Source: Streptomyces sp. NBC_01142 (GTDB lineage Bacteria; Actinomycetota; Actinomycetes; Streptomycetales; Streptomycetaceae). Taken from it: a stretch of DNA of 64,000 nt. This document shows positions 1-11,154 of this stretch, piece after piece. The position numbers were made by a program, and so were the translations under genes. Below the pieces are notes generated by a model. That model ran no database searches, was not told the DNA's origin, and saw nothing but the letters and a program-made list of their open reading frames with translations. The stretch's first letter is position 1. The number at the start of each line of letters is the position of its first letter. The DNA lies in assembly GCF_026341125.1 (NCBI RefSeq), contig NZ_JAPEOR010000001.1:868001-932000 (forward strand). Reading direction: 5' to 3'.

Positions 1-454
1 CCGCCGTCGCGGCGATGTGGATGGACGAGGGGAAGACGTCGTTGGACGACTGGGAGGCGTTCACATGGTCGTTGGGGTGCACCTCGCGGCCGAGTCGCTC
101 GGCGGCCAGGGTGGCGATGACCTCATTGGTGTTCATGTTCGAGGAGGTGCCGGAGCCGGTCTGGAAGACGTCCACCGGGAAGTGCTCGTCCCAGCGGCCC
201 TCGGCGACCTCGGCGGCCGCGTCGGCGATGGCGACCGCGATGTCCTTGTCGAGTACGCCCAGTTCGGCGTTGACCCGGGCAGCGGCGGCCTTGATCCGGG
301 CCAGGGCCTCGATATGAGCCCGCTCCAGCCGCTGGCCGGAAAGGGGAAAGTTCTCCACGGCCCGCTGGGTCTGGGCCCGCCACTTGGCGTGCGCGGGAAC
401 CCGCACCTCACCCATGGAGTCGTGCTCGGTCCTGTACTCGCTCGAGTCCGTCAT
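1..454 (-). CDS. fumC: Class II fumarate hydratase, N-terminal 151 residues (truncated by window edge)
   Basis: Reading the minus strand from the ATG at 454, the frame is open to the left edge of the window. It translates to [20 protein letters not shown], followed by a stretch carrying the class II fumarase signatures [12 protein letters not shown] and [17 protein letters not shown]. These belong to the aspartase/fumarase superfamily fold and its substrate-binding site. The enzyme hydrates fumarate to L-malate in the TCA cycle without an iron-sulfur cluster, so it tolerates oxygen. The catalytic SS loop (GSSxMPxKxN) lies beyond the window. A second, unrelated class I fumarase sits 1.9 kb away. 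The start is supported by conservation; the upstream region to 647 is shared with a divergent gene. Confidence 0.93.
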   Translation of the reverse strand, partial: MTDSSEYRTEHDSMGEVRVPAHAKWRAQTQRAVENFPLSGQRLERAHIEALARIKAAAARVNAELGVLDKDIAVAIADAAAEVAEGRWDEHFPVDVFQTGSGTSSNMNTNEVIATLAAERLGREVHPNDHVNASQSSNDVFPSSIHIAATA

Positions 455-586
455 CGCTGCCGTACCTCCCGCTGTTGTGCCTGGTCGGGGGTGCCCCCGA
501 ACCCCCGCTGCGTCCGTCCGGGCGGTGCCCCCGGCACCCCGGCTCCCCGACCTCTCAAAAAAGATGAGCAGTTGTCTTGTTCTGTC

Positions 587-603
587 TATTCCCAAGTGGG
601 ATA
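587..603. promoter_or_regulatory. Inverted repeat in the fumC / SGNH-hydrolase divergent region
   Basis: TATTCCCA-AG-TGGGATA forms a near-perfect inverted repeat in the 193-bp gap between two divergent genes, about 45 bp upstream of the GTG at 648. It could be an operator for the secreted hydrolase. The part nearer fumC (about 483-545) is very G/C-rich and can form several short hairpins of the GGGGGTGCCCCC type. No convincing -35/-10 pair was found, so function is inferred only from symmetry and position. Confidence 0.3.
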
Positions 604-647
604 CCCGCCAGTAAATACCCCTGGTAACCACAAACAGGGGAGGCGCA

Positions 648-2192
648 GTGAGCTTAATGAGGGGCACCAGACGCAGACTTCGCTGTACGGTCGCGGCCGC
701 CGCCGCACTGGCGGCGGGACTTGGCGGGATGGCCGGAACGAGCACGAGCGCCCATGCCGACGAGAGCCGCACCGCCGCCGCATCCGCCGCATCCGTCCCG
801 CTCCCGCCCGCACTGGAGTCGATCCGCGCCGCCGAGGCCGTCAAGCTCTACGGCAGCCCCGCCGAGCGCCCGCTCGCCGACCGCAAGGCCGGCCTGATCT
901 CGCTGGGCGACAGCGAGATCTCCGGTGAGGGCGTCGGCACCTACGAACCGGGTACGAGCGGACCCGACAACTGGTGTCACCGCTCGCCCGACGCCGCGAT
1001 CCACCGTACGGGCATCGCCGCGGACGTCACGTACAACGTCTCCTGCTCGGGCGCGTCCAGCGGAAACATCAGGATCGGCGGCTCGAAGCAGCACGCCGAC
1101 GAGCTCGTGCAGAGCGAGAACCTCGCCATCAAGGCCCGCAACACCCGCATCAAGATGGTGCTGCTGGTGGCCGGCGCCAATGACGATCTGCAGTTCGGTC
1201 CGGTGATGACCGACTGTGTGGTCCGCTATGTGACCTTCCAGGGGCCGTGCGAGCCCAAGTACGCCCCCGGCTGGCAGGCCCGCGTCGACGGTCTGGTCCC
1301 CAAGGTCGAGCAGACCGTACGTGATCTGCGTACCGTGATGCGCGACGCCGGGTACACCGAGGGCGACTACAAGCTGGTCGTGATGGGCTACCCGAGCCCC
1401 ATCGGCTCGGACTTCCGTGACAACCCGAACTTCCCCGGCAAGCTGATCTGCGGCGGGATGGGCTACGACTCCGACACCGTGTGGGGCCGCAACACCGCCG
1501 TTCCCGCCTTCGAGCGCGGCATGCGCAAGGTCGCCCGGTCCACCGGCGCGGTCTACCTCGACAACTCACGCCTCTTCCACGGCCATGAGGTCTGCATGGA
1601 GGACACCTGGGCGCGCGGGCTGTACATCGACCTCTCCCACCCCTTCCCGCCGGACTCCAATTCGGTCCGTCAGTCCTTCCACCCCAATGCCCGCGGCCAT
1701 GCCGCCTTCGCCTCCTGCCTCACGCAGCTCTACAACTCCGGCCTGAACGAGGCCAGTTGCGCCGATGTGGCCTCCAGCGGAAAGCCCGTGCTCTTCCCCG
1801 GGGCGTGGGACGACGCGTACAAGCCACTGAAGAACGAAGCCACCGGTACGTGCGCAGACGTCACGGGGGCAGTCAGCCGCAACGGGACGGAGGTCGTCGG
1901 CTGGGACTGCCACGGCGGCCGCAACCAGGGCTGGTGGTACGACTCCGCCCGCAAGTCGCTGCACACCGAGCTGACGCAGGACCGGTGCGTGGACATCCCC
2001 GGCGGCACGTACGCGGCCGGCTCGGCCGTCACCGTGTGGAACTGCCACGGCGGCTCCAACCAGCAGTTCGTACGGCAGTCCGGCACGATCCGCCCGGCGG
2101 CGGCGACGGGTCTGTGTCTGACCCTCGCGGCGGCGAAGGAGCCGCTGAGGCTCCAGCCCTGCAACGGCGCCGCGAACCAGCGCTTCGCCTGA
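648..2192 (+). CDS. Secreted SGNH/GDSL hydrolase with C-terminal ricin-type (CBM13) lectin domain
   Basis: 514 residues. An N-terminal Arg-rich stretch and Ala-rich hydrophobic core end in a likely signal-peptidase site near AHA-DE (residue 37). Block I SLGDSE (about 85-90, nucleophile Ser89), a GAND block III (about 176-179) and a SFHPNARGH block V with the Asp/His pair identify an SGNH-fold esterase or lipase. From about residue 390 the protein has QxW-like ricin repeats (CADV...[19 protein letters not shown]...[11 protein letters not shown]), a beta-trefoil that binds galactose- or xylose-type polysaccharide. It is likely an extracellular polysaccharide deacetylase or esterase. GTG at 648 is chosen because GGGGAGG ends 4 nt upstream; ATG 657 is the alternative. 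It separates the two fumarase genes. Confidence 0.85.
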   Translation: MSLMRGTRRRLRCTVAAAAALAAGLGGMAGTSTSAHADESRTAAASAASVPLPPALESIRAAEAVKLYGSPAERPLADRKAGLISLGDSEISGEGVGTYEPGTSGPDNWCHRSPDAAIHRTGIAADVTYNVSCSGASSGNIRIGGSKQHADELVQSENLAIKARNTRIKMVLLVAGANDDLQFGPVMTDCVVRYVTFQGPCEPKYAPGWQARVDGLVPKVEQTVRDLRTVMRDAGYTEGDYKLVVMGYPSPIGSDFRDNPNFPGKLICGGMGYDSDTVWGRNTAVPAFERGMRKVARSTGAVYLDNSRLFHGHEVCMEDTWARGLYIDLSHPFPPDSNSVRQSFHPNARGHAAFASCLTQLYNSGLNEASCADVASSGKPVLFPGAWDDAYKPLKNEATGTCADVTGAVSRNGTEVVGWDCHGGRNQGWWYDSARKSLHTELTQDRCVDIPGGTYAAGSAVTVWNCHGGSNQQFVRQSGTIRPAAATGLCLTLAAAKEPLRLQPCNGAANQRFA

Positions 2193-2210
2193 CCACCGGT
2201 ACGGAGCGGA

Positions 2211-2241
2211 CGTGCGGGCCCCTTCGGTGGGGGCCCGCACG
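2211..2241. terminator. Bidirectional terminator hairpin between convergent genes
   Basis: CGTGCGGGCCCC and GGGGCCCGCACG form a 12-bp perfect stem around a TTCGGT-type loop, 18 bp after the SGNH hydrolase stop. It faces the convergent class I fumarase gene. There is no U-tract, as is usual in Streptomyces. Confidence 0.75.
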
Positions 2242-2318
2242 GGGCGGCCAGGACCGTTCCGGTGCGCGCCGCCGTGTCACCCGACCGGGTGCGCCGGCGC
2301 GGTGCGGGGCGGCGGTGC

Positions 2319-3995
<1,677 letters not shown>

Positions 3996-4179
3996 CGCGG
4001 CCATTCCTCACTCGGCAGACAGCTGCGCTGACGTCCATTGGCAGCGCGCCCTCCAGCGTAGAACGCGGTGGACCGCCCCCGGTTGTGAGGTAAGGCTCAC
4101 TCGCCTCCGCCGCGGCCCCGGCTCGCGACGCGCACCGCACCCCGGCCCCTACCCCTGGTCGCGATCTATCGCGTTTCGC

Positions 4180-4185
4180 TACCCT
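4180..4185 (+). promoter_or_regulatory. -10 box TACCCT for a leaderless GTG
   Basis: TACCCT matches TANNNT and ends 6 nt before GTG 4192, placing the predicted transcription start at or next to the start codon. No Shine-Dalgarno precedes the GTG. Confidence 0.6.
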
Positions 4186-4191
4186 GGATCC

Positions 4192-4878
4192 GTGGACCTC
4201 GACAAGCATGATTCAGCGGCCTCCGGCCGCGGACACTCCCAGAAGCCGGTCGTCCCCGCGGAGCCCGGCCGTGTCATCCGTGCCTCCGATGCCGACCGTG
4301 ACCGCATCGCGGACATCCTCCGGGACGCTCTGGCCGAGGGCCGGATCGATGCCGAGGAGCACTCCGAGCGGATCGATGCCGTCTACCGGGCCAAGACCGT
4401 CGGCGAACTCGAGCCGCTGGTACGGGACTTGCCCGCGACGAACAGGCGGCCGGACTCCGTTTCGTACGCCTACGGGCCCGAGGAGGCCGCCGGCCCCGCC
4501 GAGAACCTCGTCGCCGTCTTCTCCAGCTCCACCCGCAAGGGCCGCTGGCGCGTCGGCCGCCGCACCAACGCCTTCTCGCTCTTCGGCAATATCGAGATCG
4601 ACCTCACCGAGGCGCTCTTCGAACAGCGGCTGACCGTGATCAACGCGACCGCCATCTTCGGCAATGTCGAAGTGCGCGTCCCGGAGAACATCTCGCTGCG
4701 CGGCAGCGGCAACGGCGTCTTCGGAAACTTCGACGTCCACACCCTCGAGGCCGCCGACCCGGAGGCCCCCGTCGTCGTCGTCAACGGATATTCGGTTTTC
4801 GGCAATGTCGAGGCCAAGCCCAAACGGGGCCGCCGTATCGCCGATCTCCACGACCGCCTGCGCAAACACCTCGGCTGA
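4192..4878 (+). CDS. DUF1707 protein with C-terminal LiaF-like (cell-wall-active antibiotic response) domain
   Basis: 228 residues. Residues about 25-77 (IRASDADRDRIADILRDALAEG...RIDAVYRAKTVGEL) are a DUF1707/SHOCT-like helical module common in actinobacterial envelope proteins. The rest has the repeated SLFGN / AIFGN / GVFGN / SVFGN pattern of the LiaF/DUF2154 beta-helix domain, which senses or represses cell-envelope stress signalling in Firmicutes. There is no transmembrane segment, so it is probably cytoplasmic or peripheral. The GTG start is called from a -10 box 6 nt upstream, implying leaderless translation. It is transcribed divergently from the class I fumarase. The exact role in Streptomyces is unknown. 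Confidence 0.85.
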   Translation: MDLDKHDSAASGRGHSQKPVVPAEPGRVIRASDADRDRIADILRDALAEGRIDAEEHSERIDAVYRAKTVGELEPLVRDLPATNRRPDSVSYAYGPEEAAGPAENLVAVFSSSTRKGRWRVGRRTNAFSLFGNIEIDLTEALFEQRLTVINATAIFGNVEVRVPENISLRGSGNGVFGNFDVHTLEAADPEAPVVVVNGYSVFGNVEAKPKRGRRIADLHDRLRKHLG

Positions 4879-5029
4879 CGGCTCCGCCCCGGAGCGCTTT
4901 CCGGCCGCGAGCGCCCGCCCGCAATTCCGTACCCCGGAAGCCAGTGCCACTCAGTGCATAGGCGTGCGTACAGCGGGTAGGGAGTGCTGCATCGTCTCTC
5001 GCTCGCGAAGCCGTCGTCAGGAGTAGACC

Positions 5030-5383
5030 GTGCTGCAACTGCCGCATCAGTCCTTGCAGGTCGCCGCCGTTCCTCCCCAGCGAATCCCCGCTCGGGAAGA
5101 TCAGGCCGGACCCTGGCACGCGGAGGCGGTGTGCCGCCGGGACGAGGCCGGGCTGTTCTTCGCTCCGTCCAAGGAGCCAACGGCAGCCCGGCTGTCACGC
5201 GAGGAGGCCGCCAAACGGGTCTGCGCCCGGTGCCCCGTGATGGTCCAATGCCGGGAGCACGCCCTGCTCCAGCCCGAGCCGTACGGCGTGTGGGGCGGGC
5301 TCACCGCGGCCGAGCGCCGCGTGGTGCTGGCCCGGCGCAGGCGGCGCGAGGTCGAGCTGAAGAAGCCGGCGTCGGCGGCCTGA
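5030..5383 (+). CDS. wblI: WhiB-family iron-sulfur transcriptional regulator
   Basis: 117 residues with the four invariant WhiB cysteines C35, C65, C68 and C74 (RVCARCPVMVQC spacing CxxCx5C) that hold a [4Fe-4S] cluster. The GVWGG turn is followed by a basic helix (RRVVLARRRRREVELKK) for DNA contact. Wbl proteins bind region 4 of the primary sigma factor and sense redox or NO. AGGAG at 5019-5023 is 6 nt before the GTG start. The name wblI rests on remembered synteny with S. coelicolor (between fumB and glpX); the family assignment is secure, the paralogue name less so. Confidence 0.88.
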   Translation: MLQLPHQSLQVAAVPPQRIPAREDQAGPWHAEAVCRRDEAGLFFAPSKEPTAARLSREEAAKRVCARCPVMVQCREHALLQPEPYGVWGGLTAAERRVVLARRRRREVELKKPASAA

Positions 5384-5404
5384 GCGGGACCGCGTACGCA
5401 CGAG

Positions 5405-5439
5405 AAGGGGCGCTCCCACCGCACATGGGGGCGCCCCTT
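5405..5439. terminator. Bidirectional terminator between wblI and glpX
   Basis: AAGGGGCGC (5405-5413) and GCGCCCCTT (5431-5439) form a 9-bp stem around a 17-nt loop in the 87-bp convergent gap. Confidence 0.7.
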
Positions 5440-5470
5440 CCCGTACACGCAACCGGTGACCCGCCGGTTG

Positions 5471-6502
5471 CTACTTCGCGCGGTCGAAGTCGATGGCGCT
5501 GTAGGCGCGCAGCTTCGACAGCCGGTGGGTCGAGTCGATCTGGCGGATCGTGCCGGACTTGGAGCGCATCACCAGCGAGGACGTGGTGGCGGTCTCCCCG
5601 CGGTAGTGGACGCCGCGCAGCAGCTCGCCGTCCGTGATGCCGGTGGCCACGAAGAACACGTTGTCGCCGCTGACCAGGTCGTTGGTGTGCAGCACCCGGT
5701 CCAGGTCGTGGCCGGCGTCGAGGGCGCGCTGCCGCTCGGCGTCGTCCTTCGGCCAGAGCTTGCCCTGGATGGTGCCGCCGAGGCACTTTATGGCGCAGGC
5801 GGAGATGATGCCCTCGGGCGTACCGCCGATGCCCATGAGCATGTCGACGCCGGTGCCTTCGCGCACGGCCATGACCGAGCCCGCGACATCGCCGTCCGTG
5901 ATGAACTTGATCCGCGCGCCCGTCTCGCGGATCTCCTTGACGATGCCCTCGTGGCGCGGGCGGTCCAGGATGACGACCGTGACGTCCTCGGGCGAGGACC
6001 TCTTGGCCTTGGCGACCCGGCGGATGTTGACCGAGACGGGTGCGTTGATGTCCACGAAGTCAGCGGCCTCGGGGCCGGTGACCAGCTTGTCCATGTAGAA
6101 GACCGCGGACGGGTCGAACATGGCGCCGCGGTCGGCGGCGGCGAGGACGGCGATCGCGTTGGGCATGCCCTTGGCGTTGAGCGTGGTGCCGTCGATCGGG
6201 TCGACGGCGATGTCGACCTCGGCGCCGGTCCCGTCGCCGACGCGCTCGCCGTTGAACAGCATCGGGGCTTCGTCCTTCTCGCCCTCGCCGATGACGACGA
6301 CGCCGTTCATCGAGACGGTGGAGACAAGGGTCCGCATGGCCTTGACGGCCGCTCCGTCCGCGCCGATCTTGTCGCCGCGGCCGACCCACCGGCCCGCGGC
6401 CATGGCGGCGGCCTCGGTGACCCGGACGAGCTCCAGGGCGAGGTTGCGGTCGGGGGCCTCGGGGGAGACCTCGAGCTGGGACGGCAGATGATGCTCGGTC
6501 AT
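5471..6502 (-). CDS. glpX: Class II fructose-1,6-bisphosphatase
   Basis: 343 residues, the usual length for GlpX. It removes the 1-phosphate of fructose-1,6-bisphosphate in gluconeogenesis. The metal- and substrate-binding motifs [11 protein letters not shown] and DPIDGTTL are clear, and the lithium-sensitive phosphatase fold continues through the [12 protein letters not shown] and GIGGTPEGI regions. An A/G-rich SD (GAAAGG) lies 8-9 nt upstream of the ATG. Streptomyces lacks a class I FBPase in many species, so this is probably the main gluconeogenic bisphosphatase. The stop lies next to a terminator shared with wblI. Confidence 0.95.
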   Translation of the reverse strand: MTEHHLPSQLEVSPEAPDRNLALELVRVTEAAAMAAGRWVGRGDKIGADGAAVKAMRTLVSTVSMNGVVVIGEGEKDEAPMLFNGERVGDGTGAEVDIAVDPIDGTTLNAKGMPNAIAVLAAADRGAMFDPSAVFYMDKLVTGPEAADFVDINAPVSVNIRRVAKAKRSSPEDVTVVILDRPRHEGIVKEIRETGARIKFITDGDVAGSVMAVREGTGVDMLMGIGGTPEGIISACAIKCLGGTIQGKLWPKDDAERQRALDAGHDLDRVLHTNDLVSGDNVFFVATGITDGELLRGVHYRGETATTSSLVMRSKSGTIRQIDSTHRLSKLRAYSAIDFDRAK

Positions 6503-6614
6503 CGGAGCGCACCTTTCTGTACGACGACGGCCGGATGAAGAGGGTGGTCAGACTCTATCGGTACGTCGACAAATTGAGCAGAGGGGGCCACGTTTGAGCA
6601 CGCCGCCTTGATGC

Positions 6615-6620
6615 GACCAT
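6615..6620 (+). promoter_or_regulatory. Possible -10 box (GACCAT) for a leaderless GTG
   Basis: GACCAT deviates from TANNNT in the first base only and ends 6 nt before GTG 6627. It lies between divergent glpX and the DUF4245 gene. Confidence 0.35.
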
Positions 6621-6626
6621 GGGGGC

Positions 6627-7151
6627 GTGGCAGGTATGCGAGGCAGACAGACGGTGCGGGACATGGTGCTGTCGATGGCGTTGATCGGCGCCGTCGTCGC
6701 AGGGGTCTACATGTTCATTCCGCACGATGACAAGGCAGACCCCATCAAGGCGGTCGACTACCGGGTGGAGCTGCTGACGGCGCGGCGCGCGGCGCCGTAC
6801 CCGGTGGCGGCGCCGGAGGGGCTGGCGAAGGAGTGGAAGCCGACCTCGGTCTCGTACAGCCGCGCGGAGGACGACGCCTGGCATCTGGGCTTCCTGGACC
6901 CGGACGGCGAGTACGTCGCCGTCGAGCAGTCCACGGCGCCCCCCGAGAAGTACATTGCGAAGGTCAGCCAGGAGGCCCGGGAGACCGACAAGACCCAGCA
7001 GGTGGCCGGCGAGACCTGGAAGCGCTGGGAGGGGCCGAAGTACGACGCCCTGGTGCGCGAGGACAAGGGATCGACGACGGTGATCACGGGAACGGCGTCG
7101 CCGGAGCGGCTGGCGGAGATGGTGGCCGCGCTGGAGGCGCGCCGGAAGTAG
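6627..7151 (+). CDS. DUF4245 family membrane-anchored protein
   Basis: 174 residues. A basic N-terminus (AGMRGRQTVRDM) precedes one hydrophobic helix (about 13-31, MVLSMALIGAVVAGVYMFI), then an extracytoplasmic domain with YRVELLTARRAAPYPVAAPEGL typical of actinobacterial DUF4245. The single anchor suggests an exported, membrane-tethered protein of unknown function. GTG 6627 is favoured by a weak -10 box 6 nt upstream; ATG 6636 is the alternative. It is divergent from glpX, an arrangement I recall as conserved in Streptomyces. Confidence 0.8.
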   Translation: MAGMRGRQTVRDMVLSMALIGAVVAGVYMFIPHDDKADPIKAVDYRVELLTARRAAPYPVAAPEGLAKEWKPTSVSYSRAEDDAWHLGFLDPDGEYVAVEQSTAPPEKYIAKVSQEARETDKTQQVAGETWKRWEGPKYDALVREDKGSTTVITGTASPERLAEMVAALEARRK

Positions 7152-7181
7152 CCGGCGGCGAACAGCCCGAGCGTGTTCCGG

Positions 7182-7223
7182 GCGGATCCTGTGCAGTTGT
7201 ACGCGGATCCTGTGCAGTTGTAC
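7182..7223. repeat. Perfect 21-bp tandem duplication
   Basis: Two identical, abutting 21-bp units (7182-7202 and 7203-7223), each starting GCGGATCC and ending GCAGTTGTAC, lie 30 bp after the DUF4245 stop. Apart from this repeat and the terminator at 7315, the 267-bp gap to the nitroreductase holds nothing recognisable. Confidence 0.9.
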
Positions 7224-7314
7224 CGGGTCCGTTCGGCGCGTGGCGTGGTGTTCGTGTCGCAGCGGTCGAACACGGACCGGACGCCGGTGCCTGGCGGACG
7301 CGGTGGTGAACGCG

Positions 7315-7353
7315 ACGACGGCCCCGGAGCGCGGTGCGCTCCGGGGCCGTCGT
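7315..7353. terminator. Strong bidirectional terminator hairpin
   Basis: An 18-bp perfect stem (ACGACGGCCCCGGAGCGC and its complement) with a 3-nt loop lies between the convergent DUF4245 and nitroreductase genes. Confidence 0.9.
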
Positions 7354-7418
7354 GCGGTTGTCCTCGCCTGCTGCGGGCTGCCCGTGCCTGAGCCGGCCGT
7401 GCCTCGGGCGGTCGTGCC

Positions 7419-8009
7419 TCAGACGGTCGTGATGACCTCGTCGAACGACAGGCGCGGGGAGCGCGGGAACCAGGCGTCGTCGCCCGGCTTGCCGATGTTG
7501 ATGACCATCAGCGGGGTGTGGTCGTCGTCCAGGAATTCCTTCTGGACGCCCGCGAAGTCGAAACCGGTCATCGGGCCGGCGGCCAGGCCGGCGGCGCGGA
7601 CGCCGACGATGAAGTACGCGGCCTGCAGCGCGGCGTTGAGACCGGCGGCCTCCTCACGGGCCGGACGCTCCTGGAAGAAGATGTCCTTGGCCTGCGGGAA
7701 GTGCGGGAGCAGGGCCGGGAGCTCCTCGTGGAACTCGTTGTCGGCGGCGAGGATCGCGACCAGCGGAGCGGAGGCGGTCTTCGGCTGGTTGCCCTCGGCC
7801 ATGTGGGACACCAGGCGCTCGCGGGCCTCGGGGGAGCGGACCAGGACGACGCGCAGCGGGCTCTGGTTGAAGGCGGTCGGGCCGAACTTGATCAGGTCGT
7901 AGATCGCCTGGACCTGCTCCTCGGTCACCGGCTCGTCGGTGAACGTGTTGGCGGTACGGGCCTCGCGGAAGAGGAGGTCCTGGGCGGCGGAGTCAAGAAC
8001 GAGAGACAT
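7419..8009 (-). CDS. Nitroreductase-family protein, malonic semialdehyde reductase (RutE)-like
   Basis: 196 residues, matching the RutE/HadB-like branch of flavin nitroreductases. Seen: an N-terminal LFREARTANTF, the FMN-contacting KFGPTAFNQSPLRVVLV region, and a C-terminal GFDFAGVQKEFLDDD...VINIGKPG. Family members use FMN and NAD(P)H; RutE reduces malonic semialdehyde to 3-hydroxypropionate in pyrimidine catabolism, but no other rut genes are nearby. A broader quinone or nitro-compound reductase role is equally possible. GGAAGG lies 9 nt before the ATG. An imperfect palindrome 60 bp upstream suggests control by a MarR-type repressor. Confidence 0.85.
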   Translation of the reverse strand: MSLVLDSAAQDLLFREARTANTFTDEPVTEEQVQAIYDLIKFGPTAFNQSPLRVVLVRSPEARERLVSHMAEGNQPKTASAPLVAILAADNEFHEELPALLPHFPQAKDIFFQERPAREEAAGLNAALQAAYFIVGVRAAGLAAGPMTGFDFAGVQKEFLDDDHTPLMVINIGKPGDDAWFPRSPRLSFDEVITTV

Positions 8010-8068
8010 GCGGGCGTACCTTCCGGAACATGCAGGGGATCTTTACGACGGGTGCAACCGTAACCGGG

Positions 8069-8086
8069 TAGATTAAATTTCAACTA
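8069..8086. promoter_or_regulatory. Imperfect palindromic operator upstream of the nitroreductase
   Basis: TAGATTAAATTTCAACTA matches its own reverse complement at 14 of 18 positions and is conspicuously AT-rich for this genome. It lies 60-77 bp upstream of the nitroreductase ATG, where a MarR- or HxlR-type repressor would bind. Confidence 0.5.
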
Positions 8087-8167
8087 CACGGGCACAGTGA
8101 CCCGGATCACAGCAGGCGACGCGGAGCAGGCACGGCGGCACCCGCTCGGCACCCGCTCGGCCCTCGC

Positions 8168-8404
8168 TCAGTCCCCGGCAGGCCCGGCGGACTCGGTCTC
8201 GCCCTCGGACAGCGCCGCATCGAGCCTGGCGCGCGCACCCTCGAGCCAGTGGCGGCACACCTTCGCCAGCTCCTCGCCCCGCTCCCACAGGGCCAGCGAC
8301 TCCTCGAGCGTCGTGCCCCCCGCCTCCAGGCGGCGTACGACCTCGATCAGCTCGTCCCGTGCCTGCTCGTAACCGAGCGCAGCCTCTTCCGTCTTGGCAG
8401 CCAT
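8168..8404 (-). CDS. xseB: Exodeoxyribonuclease VII small subunit
   Basis: 78 residues, typical for XseB. The helical signature [20 protein letters not shown]...[28 protein letters not shown] matches the family. Several small subunits wrap the large subunit XseA to form the bidirectional single-strand exonuclease used in repair. The ATG at 8404 ([11 protein letters not shown]) is 10 nt after the xseA stop, so the two are co-transcribed. The upstream ORF extension lies inside xseA and is not real. Confidence 0.95.
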   Translation of the reverse strand: MAAKTEEAALGYEQARDELIEVVRRLEAGGTTLEESLALWERGEELAKVCRHWLEGARARLDAALSEGETESAGPAGD

Positions 8405-8414
8405 GCGATCCACC

Positions 8415-9629
8415 CTATGTGCGCGGTACGACAACGACGTGCAGCTCACCCTCCGAGACCCGCGCCCGCAGACCGTCGCCCTCTGCGACGTCCTCCGGCG
8501 AGCGCACGACTGCCCCGTCGGTCCGCTGCAGCACCGCGTACCCCCGCTCCAGCGTCGCCGCCGGCGACAGCGAGACCACACGCGCCCGGGTGTGCGCCAG
8601 CTCCGAGTCCGCGCGGTCCAGCAGATGCCCCAGCACCCGCCGGCTGCGCGCGATCAGCGCGTCGACCTCGGCCTCGCGCTGGTCCACCATCCGCTGCGGG
8701 TGCTCCATCACCGGCCGGGCCAGCGCATGGGCCAGCCCGCGCTCCTCCCGGTCGAGCAGCCCCTGGACGGTGCGCAGCGCGCGGTCCCGCAGCTGCCGCA
8801 CCCGGTCCAGCTCCTCGCCGACATCCGGGACGACCTTCTTCGCCGCGTCCGTCGGTGTCGACGCCCGCAGGTCGGCCACCAGATCGAGCAGCGGCGCGTC
8901 CGGCTCGTGCCCGATCGCCGACACCACGGGCGTACGGCACTCGGACACTGTCCGCACCAGCTGCTCGTCCGAGAACGGCAGCAGATCCTCCACGCTGCCC
9001 CCGCCGCGCGCCACGATGATCACGTCCACGTCCGGGAGTTCGTCCAGCTCCTTGACCGCCTGGACGACCTGGGCCACTGCATGGACGCCCTGCACCGCCA
9101 CATTGCGCACCTCGAAGCGGACGGCCGGCCATCGCCGCCGCGCGTTCTCCAGGACGTCGCGTTCGGCCGCCGACGCCCGCCCGCACACCAGCCCCACCCG
9201 GTGCGGCAGGAACGGCAGCGACTTCTTCCGCTCGACGGCGAACAGCCCCTCCGCGCCCAGGGTCCGCTTCAACTGCTCCAGCCGCGCGAGCAGTTCACCG
9301 ATGCCCACCGGCCTTATCTCCACAGCGCGCAGCGACAGCTGCCCCCGCGGGGCGTACCACTCCGGCTTGGCGTGCACCACGACCCGGGCGCCCTCCGCCA
9401 CCACATCCGCGACCGCGTCGAAGACCTGCCGGAAGCAGGTGACGCTCACCGAGATGTCGTACGACGGGTCGCGCAGCGTCATGAACACGACCCCGGCACC
9501 CGGGCGCCGCGACAGCTGGGTGATCTGCCCCTCCACCCAGACGACCCCGAGCCGGTCGATCCACCCTCCGATGAGCCGTGACACCTCGCCGACCGGCAGG
9601 GGAGCTTCCGCGGACGTGTTGAGAGCCAT
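8415..9629 (-). CDS. xseA: Exodeoxyribonuclease VII large subunit
   Basis: 404 residues. An N-terminal OB-fold (about 10-105; [20 protein letters not shown]) binds single-stranded DNA. The catalytic domain carries [28 protein letters not shown] and [22 protein letters not shown], the usual active-site region. A coiled-coil C-terminus binds XseB, encoded 10 bp downstream. ATG 9629 ([10 protein letters not shown]) is chosen over 9659 because a TACGCT -10 box ends 7 nt upstream, making it a leaderless start; no SD is present. Together they form exonuclease VII. Confidence 0.95.
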   Translation of the reverse strand: MALNTSAEAPLPVGEVSRLIGGWIDRLGVVWVEGQITQLSRRPGAGVVFMTLRDPSYDISVSVTCFRQVFDAVADVVAEGARVVVHAKPEWYAPRGQLSLRAVEIRPVGIGELLARLEQLKRTLGAEGLFAVERKKSLPFLPHRVGLVCGRASAAERDVLENARRRWPAVRFEVRNVAVQGVHAVAQVVQAVKELDELPDVDVIIVARGGGSVEDLLPFSDEQLVRTVSECRTPVVSAIGHEPDAPLLDLVADLRASTPTDAAKKVVPDVGEELDRVRQLRDRALRTVQGLLDREERGLAHALARPVMEHPQRMVDQREAEVDALIARSRRVLGHLLDRADSELAHTRARVVSLSPAATLERGYAVLQRTDGAVVRSPEDVAEGDGLRARVSEGELHVVVVPRT

Positions 9630-9636
9630 ACGGGCG

Positions 9637-9642
9637 AGCGTA
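9637..9642 (-). promoter_or_regulatory. -10 box TACGCT for leaderless xseA
   Basis: On the minus strand TACGCT ends 7 nt before the xseA ATG at 9629. There is no Shine-Dalgarno in between. Confidence 0.6.
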
Positions 9643-9686
9643 TCGGCCGCGTACGACAACGCCCCCCACCCGCCCCGGCCCGTCGG

Positions 9687-11060
9687 CTAGCCCGAATCGC
9701 CGCGCCGCCCCCACTGCACCGAGAGCACGACCAGCCCCACCCCCAGCCACGCCACACCCACCACCTGCGCCGACCCGGCCGCCTCCCAGATCACCGCGAT
9801 CGTCACCATCGCGCCCAGCACCGGCACCACCAGATGCCGCAGCCAGTCCGGGTCGCCCTCACTCCGCTTCACCACGAACCAGCCGATCACGCTCGCGTGC
9901 AGGAGCGTGAACGCCGTCAGCGCCCCGATGTCGACCACCGACACCAGATGATCCAGCCCGTCGCCGCGCCGTGCCGCCCACACCGCCGCCACCATCGTCA
10001 CCGCCGCGGCCAGCAGCAGCGCCCGGCGCGGTACGCCCGAATCCGTACGGGACAGAACGCGCGGCAGCCTCCGGTCGCGCGCCATCGCGAAGAGCAGCCT
10101 GCCCGCGGCCGCCTGCCCGGCCAGCGCCGCGAACGCCGCCCCGATCGCCTTGCTCAGCGCCACCAGATCGTGCAGCCAGCCCCCGACGGAGGCGTCCACC
10201 GCGTCGTAGAACGCAGATCCCTGCTTCACGGGCTCCGCGGCCAGCTGCGCCGACGACAGCGGCTCGAGCAGCGCCACCAGATAGGTCTGCGCCACGAACA
10301 GCACACCGGCGAGGCCCAGACACAACAGCACCGCCCTGGCCACCTTCCGTGAGCCGCCTGTCGCCTCCTCCGCGAAGGAGGCGACCGCGTCGAAGCCGAG
10401 ATACGACAGCACCGCCACCGACACCGCGCCGAGCACCGCCGCCATGGAGAAGGCGCGCGCCCCGTCACCGGTGAACGGCGAGAGCCAGCCCCGCTGCGCC
10501 CCGTCCTGGGCCAGCACCACCACCGCCGACACCACGAACACCAGCAGCACCACGATCTCCATCGCGAGCACCGCGAAGCCGACCCGGGCCGCCGCCCGTA
10601 CGCCCCACAGATTCAGCGCGGTGGTGATCACCACCGCGATCCCGGTCCACACCCACCGGTCGACGGACGGCACCAGCGCCTCCATCGCGATCCCGGAGAA
10701 GAGATACGCGACGGCCGGGATCAGCAGATAGTCGAGCATCGCCATCCATCCGGCGATGAAACCGGGACCGTCACCCAGCCCCTTGCGCGCGTAGGTGTAG
10801 ACCGAGCCTGCCTGCGGAGCGACCCGCACCATCTGGGCGTAGCTCAACGCGGTGAAGGCCATCGCGATCGTGGCGACGACGTAGACGAGCGCCACCGCGC
10901 CGTGCGACCTGGCGTCGAGTGTGCCGAAGATGCCGACGGGCGCCATGGGAGCGATGAACAGCAGACCGTAGACGACGAGATCACGGAAGCCGAGCGTCCG
11001 CCGCAGACCGCCGCCGCTGCCGTCCCCCGCCTGCGGCTGGGGCGCTTGAGCTGCGGTCAT
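9687..11060 (-). CDS. APC-superfamily amino acid permease
   Basis: 457 residues with about 12 hydrophobic segments starting at [21 protein letters not shown]. The first helix carries the APC consensus, and [19 protein letters not shown] is the conserved helix 3 region. It probably imports an amino acid or polyamine by proton or cation symport at the plasma membrane. ATG 11060 follows GGAGGGA by 5 nt, which rejects the longer ORF. It lies upstream of xseAB in the same direction (58 bp gap) but xseA has its own promoter. Its start is divergent from ispH. Substrate cannot be read from sequence. Confidence 0.88.
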   Translation of the reverse strand: MTAAQAPQPQAGDGSGGGLRRTLGFRDLVVYGLLFIAPMAPVGIFGTLDARSHGAVALVYVVATIAMAFTALSYAQMVRVAPQAGSVYTYARKGLGDGPGFIAGWMAMLDYLLIPAVAYLFSGIAMEALVPSVDRWVWTGIAVVITTALNLWGVRAAARVGFAVLAMEIVVLLVFVVSAVVVLAQDGAQRGWLSPFTGDGARAFSMAAVLGAVSVAVLSYLGFDAVASFAEEATGGSRKVARAVLLCLGLAGVLFVAQTYLVALLEPLSSAQLAAEPVKQGSAFYDAVDASVGGWLHDLVALSKAIGAAFAALAGQAAAGRLLFAMARDRRLPRVLSRTDSGVPRRALLLAAAVTMVAAVWAARRGDGLDHLVSVVDIGALTAFTLLHASVIGWFVVKRSEGDPDWLRHLVVPVLGAMVTIAVIWEAAGSAQVVGVAWLGVGLVVLSVQWGRRGDSG

Positions 11061-11141
11061 CGCGTCCCTCCATCGATGGGTAGCTCGCGTACCGCTCAGT
11101 CTCCGCCCGGCGGGTGATCTCTCGCCTCTTCTGGGCGGCCT

Positions 11142-11147
11142 TACGAT
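11142..11147 (+). promoter_or_regulatory. -10 box TACGAT for leaderless ispH
   Basis: TACGAT ends 7 nt before ATG 11155. The ORF's first ATG (11146) would lie inside this box, so it is unlikely to be transcribed. Confidence 0.6.
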
Positions 11148-11154
11148 GGGACGC

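Noticed and set aside
7182..7223. Tandem repeat as CRISPR or attachment site
   Set aside because: No spacer, no integrase and no tRNA nearby.
7173..7391. Small ORF across the 21-bp repeats and terminator
   Set aside because: It reads through a perfect terminator hairpin, has no SD and repeats ADPVQLY only because of the DNA duplication.
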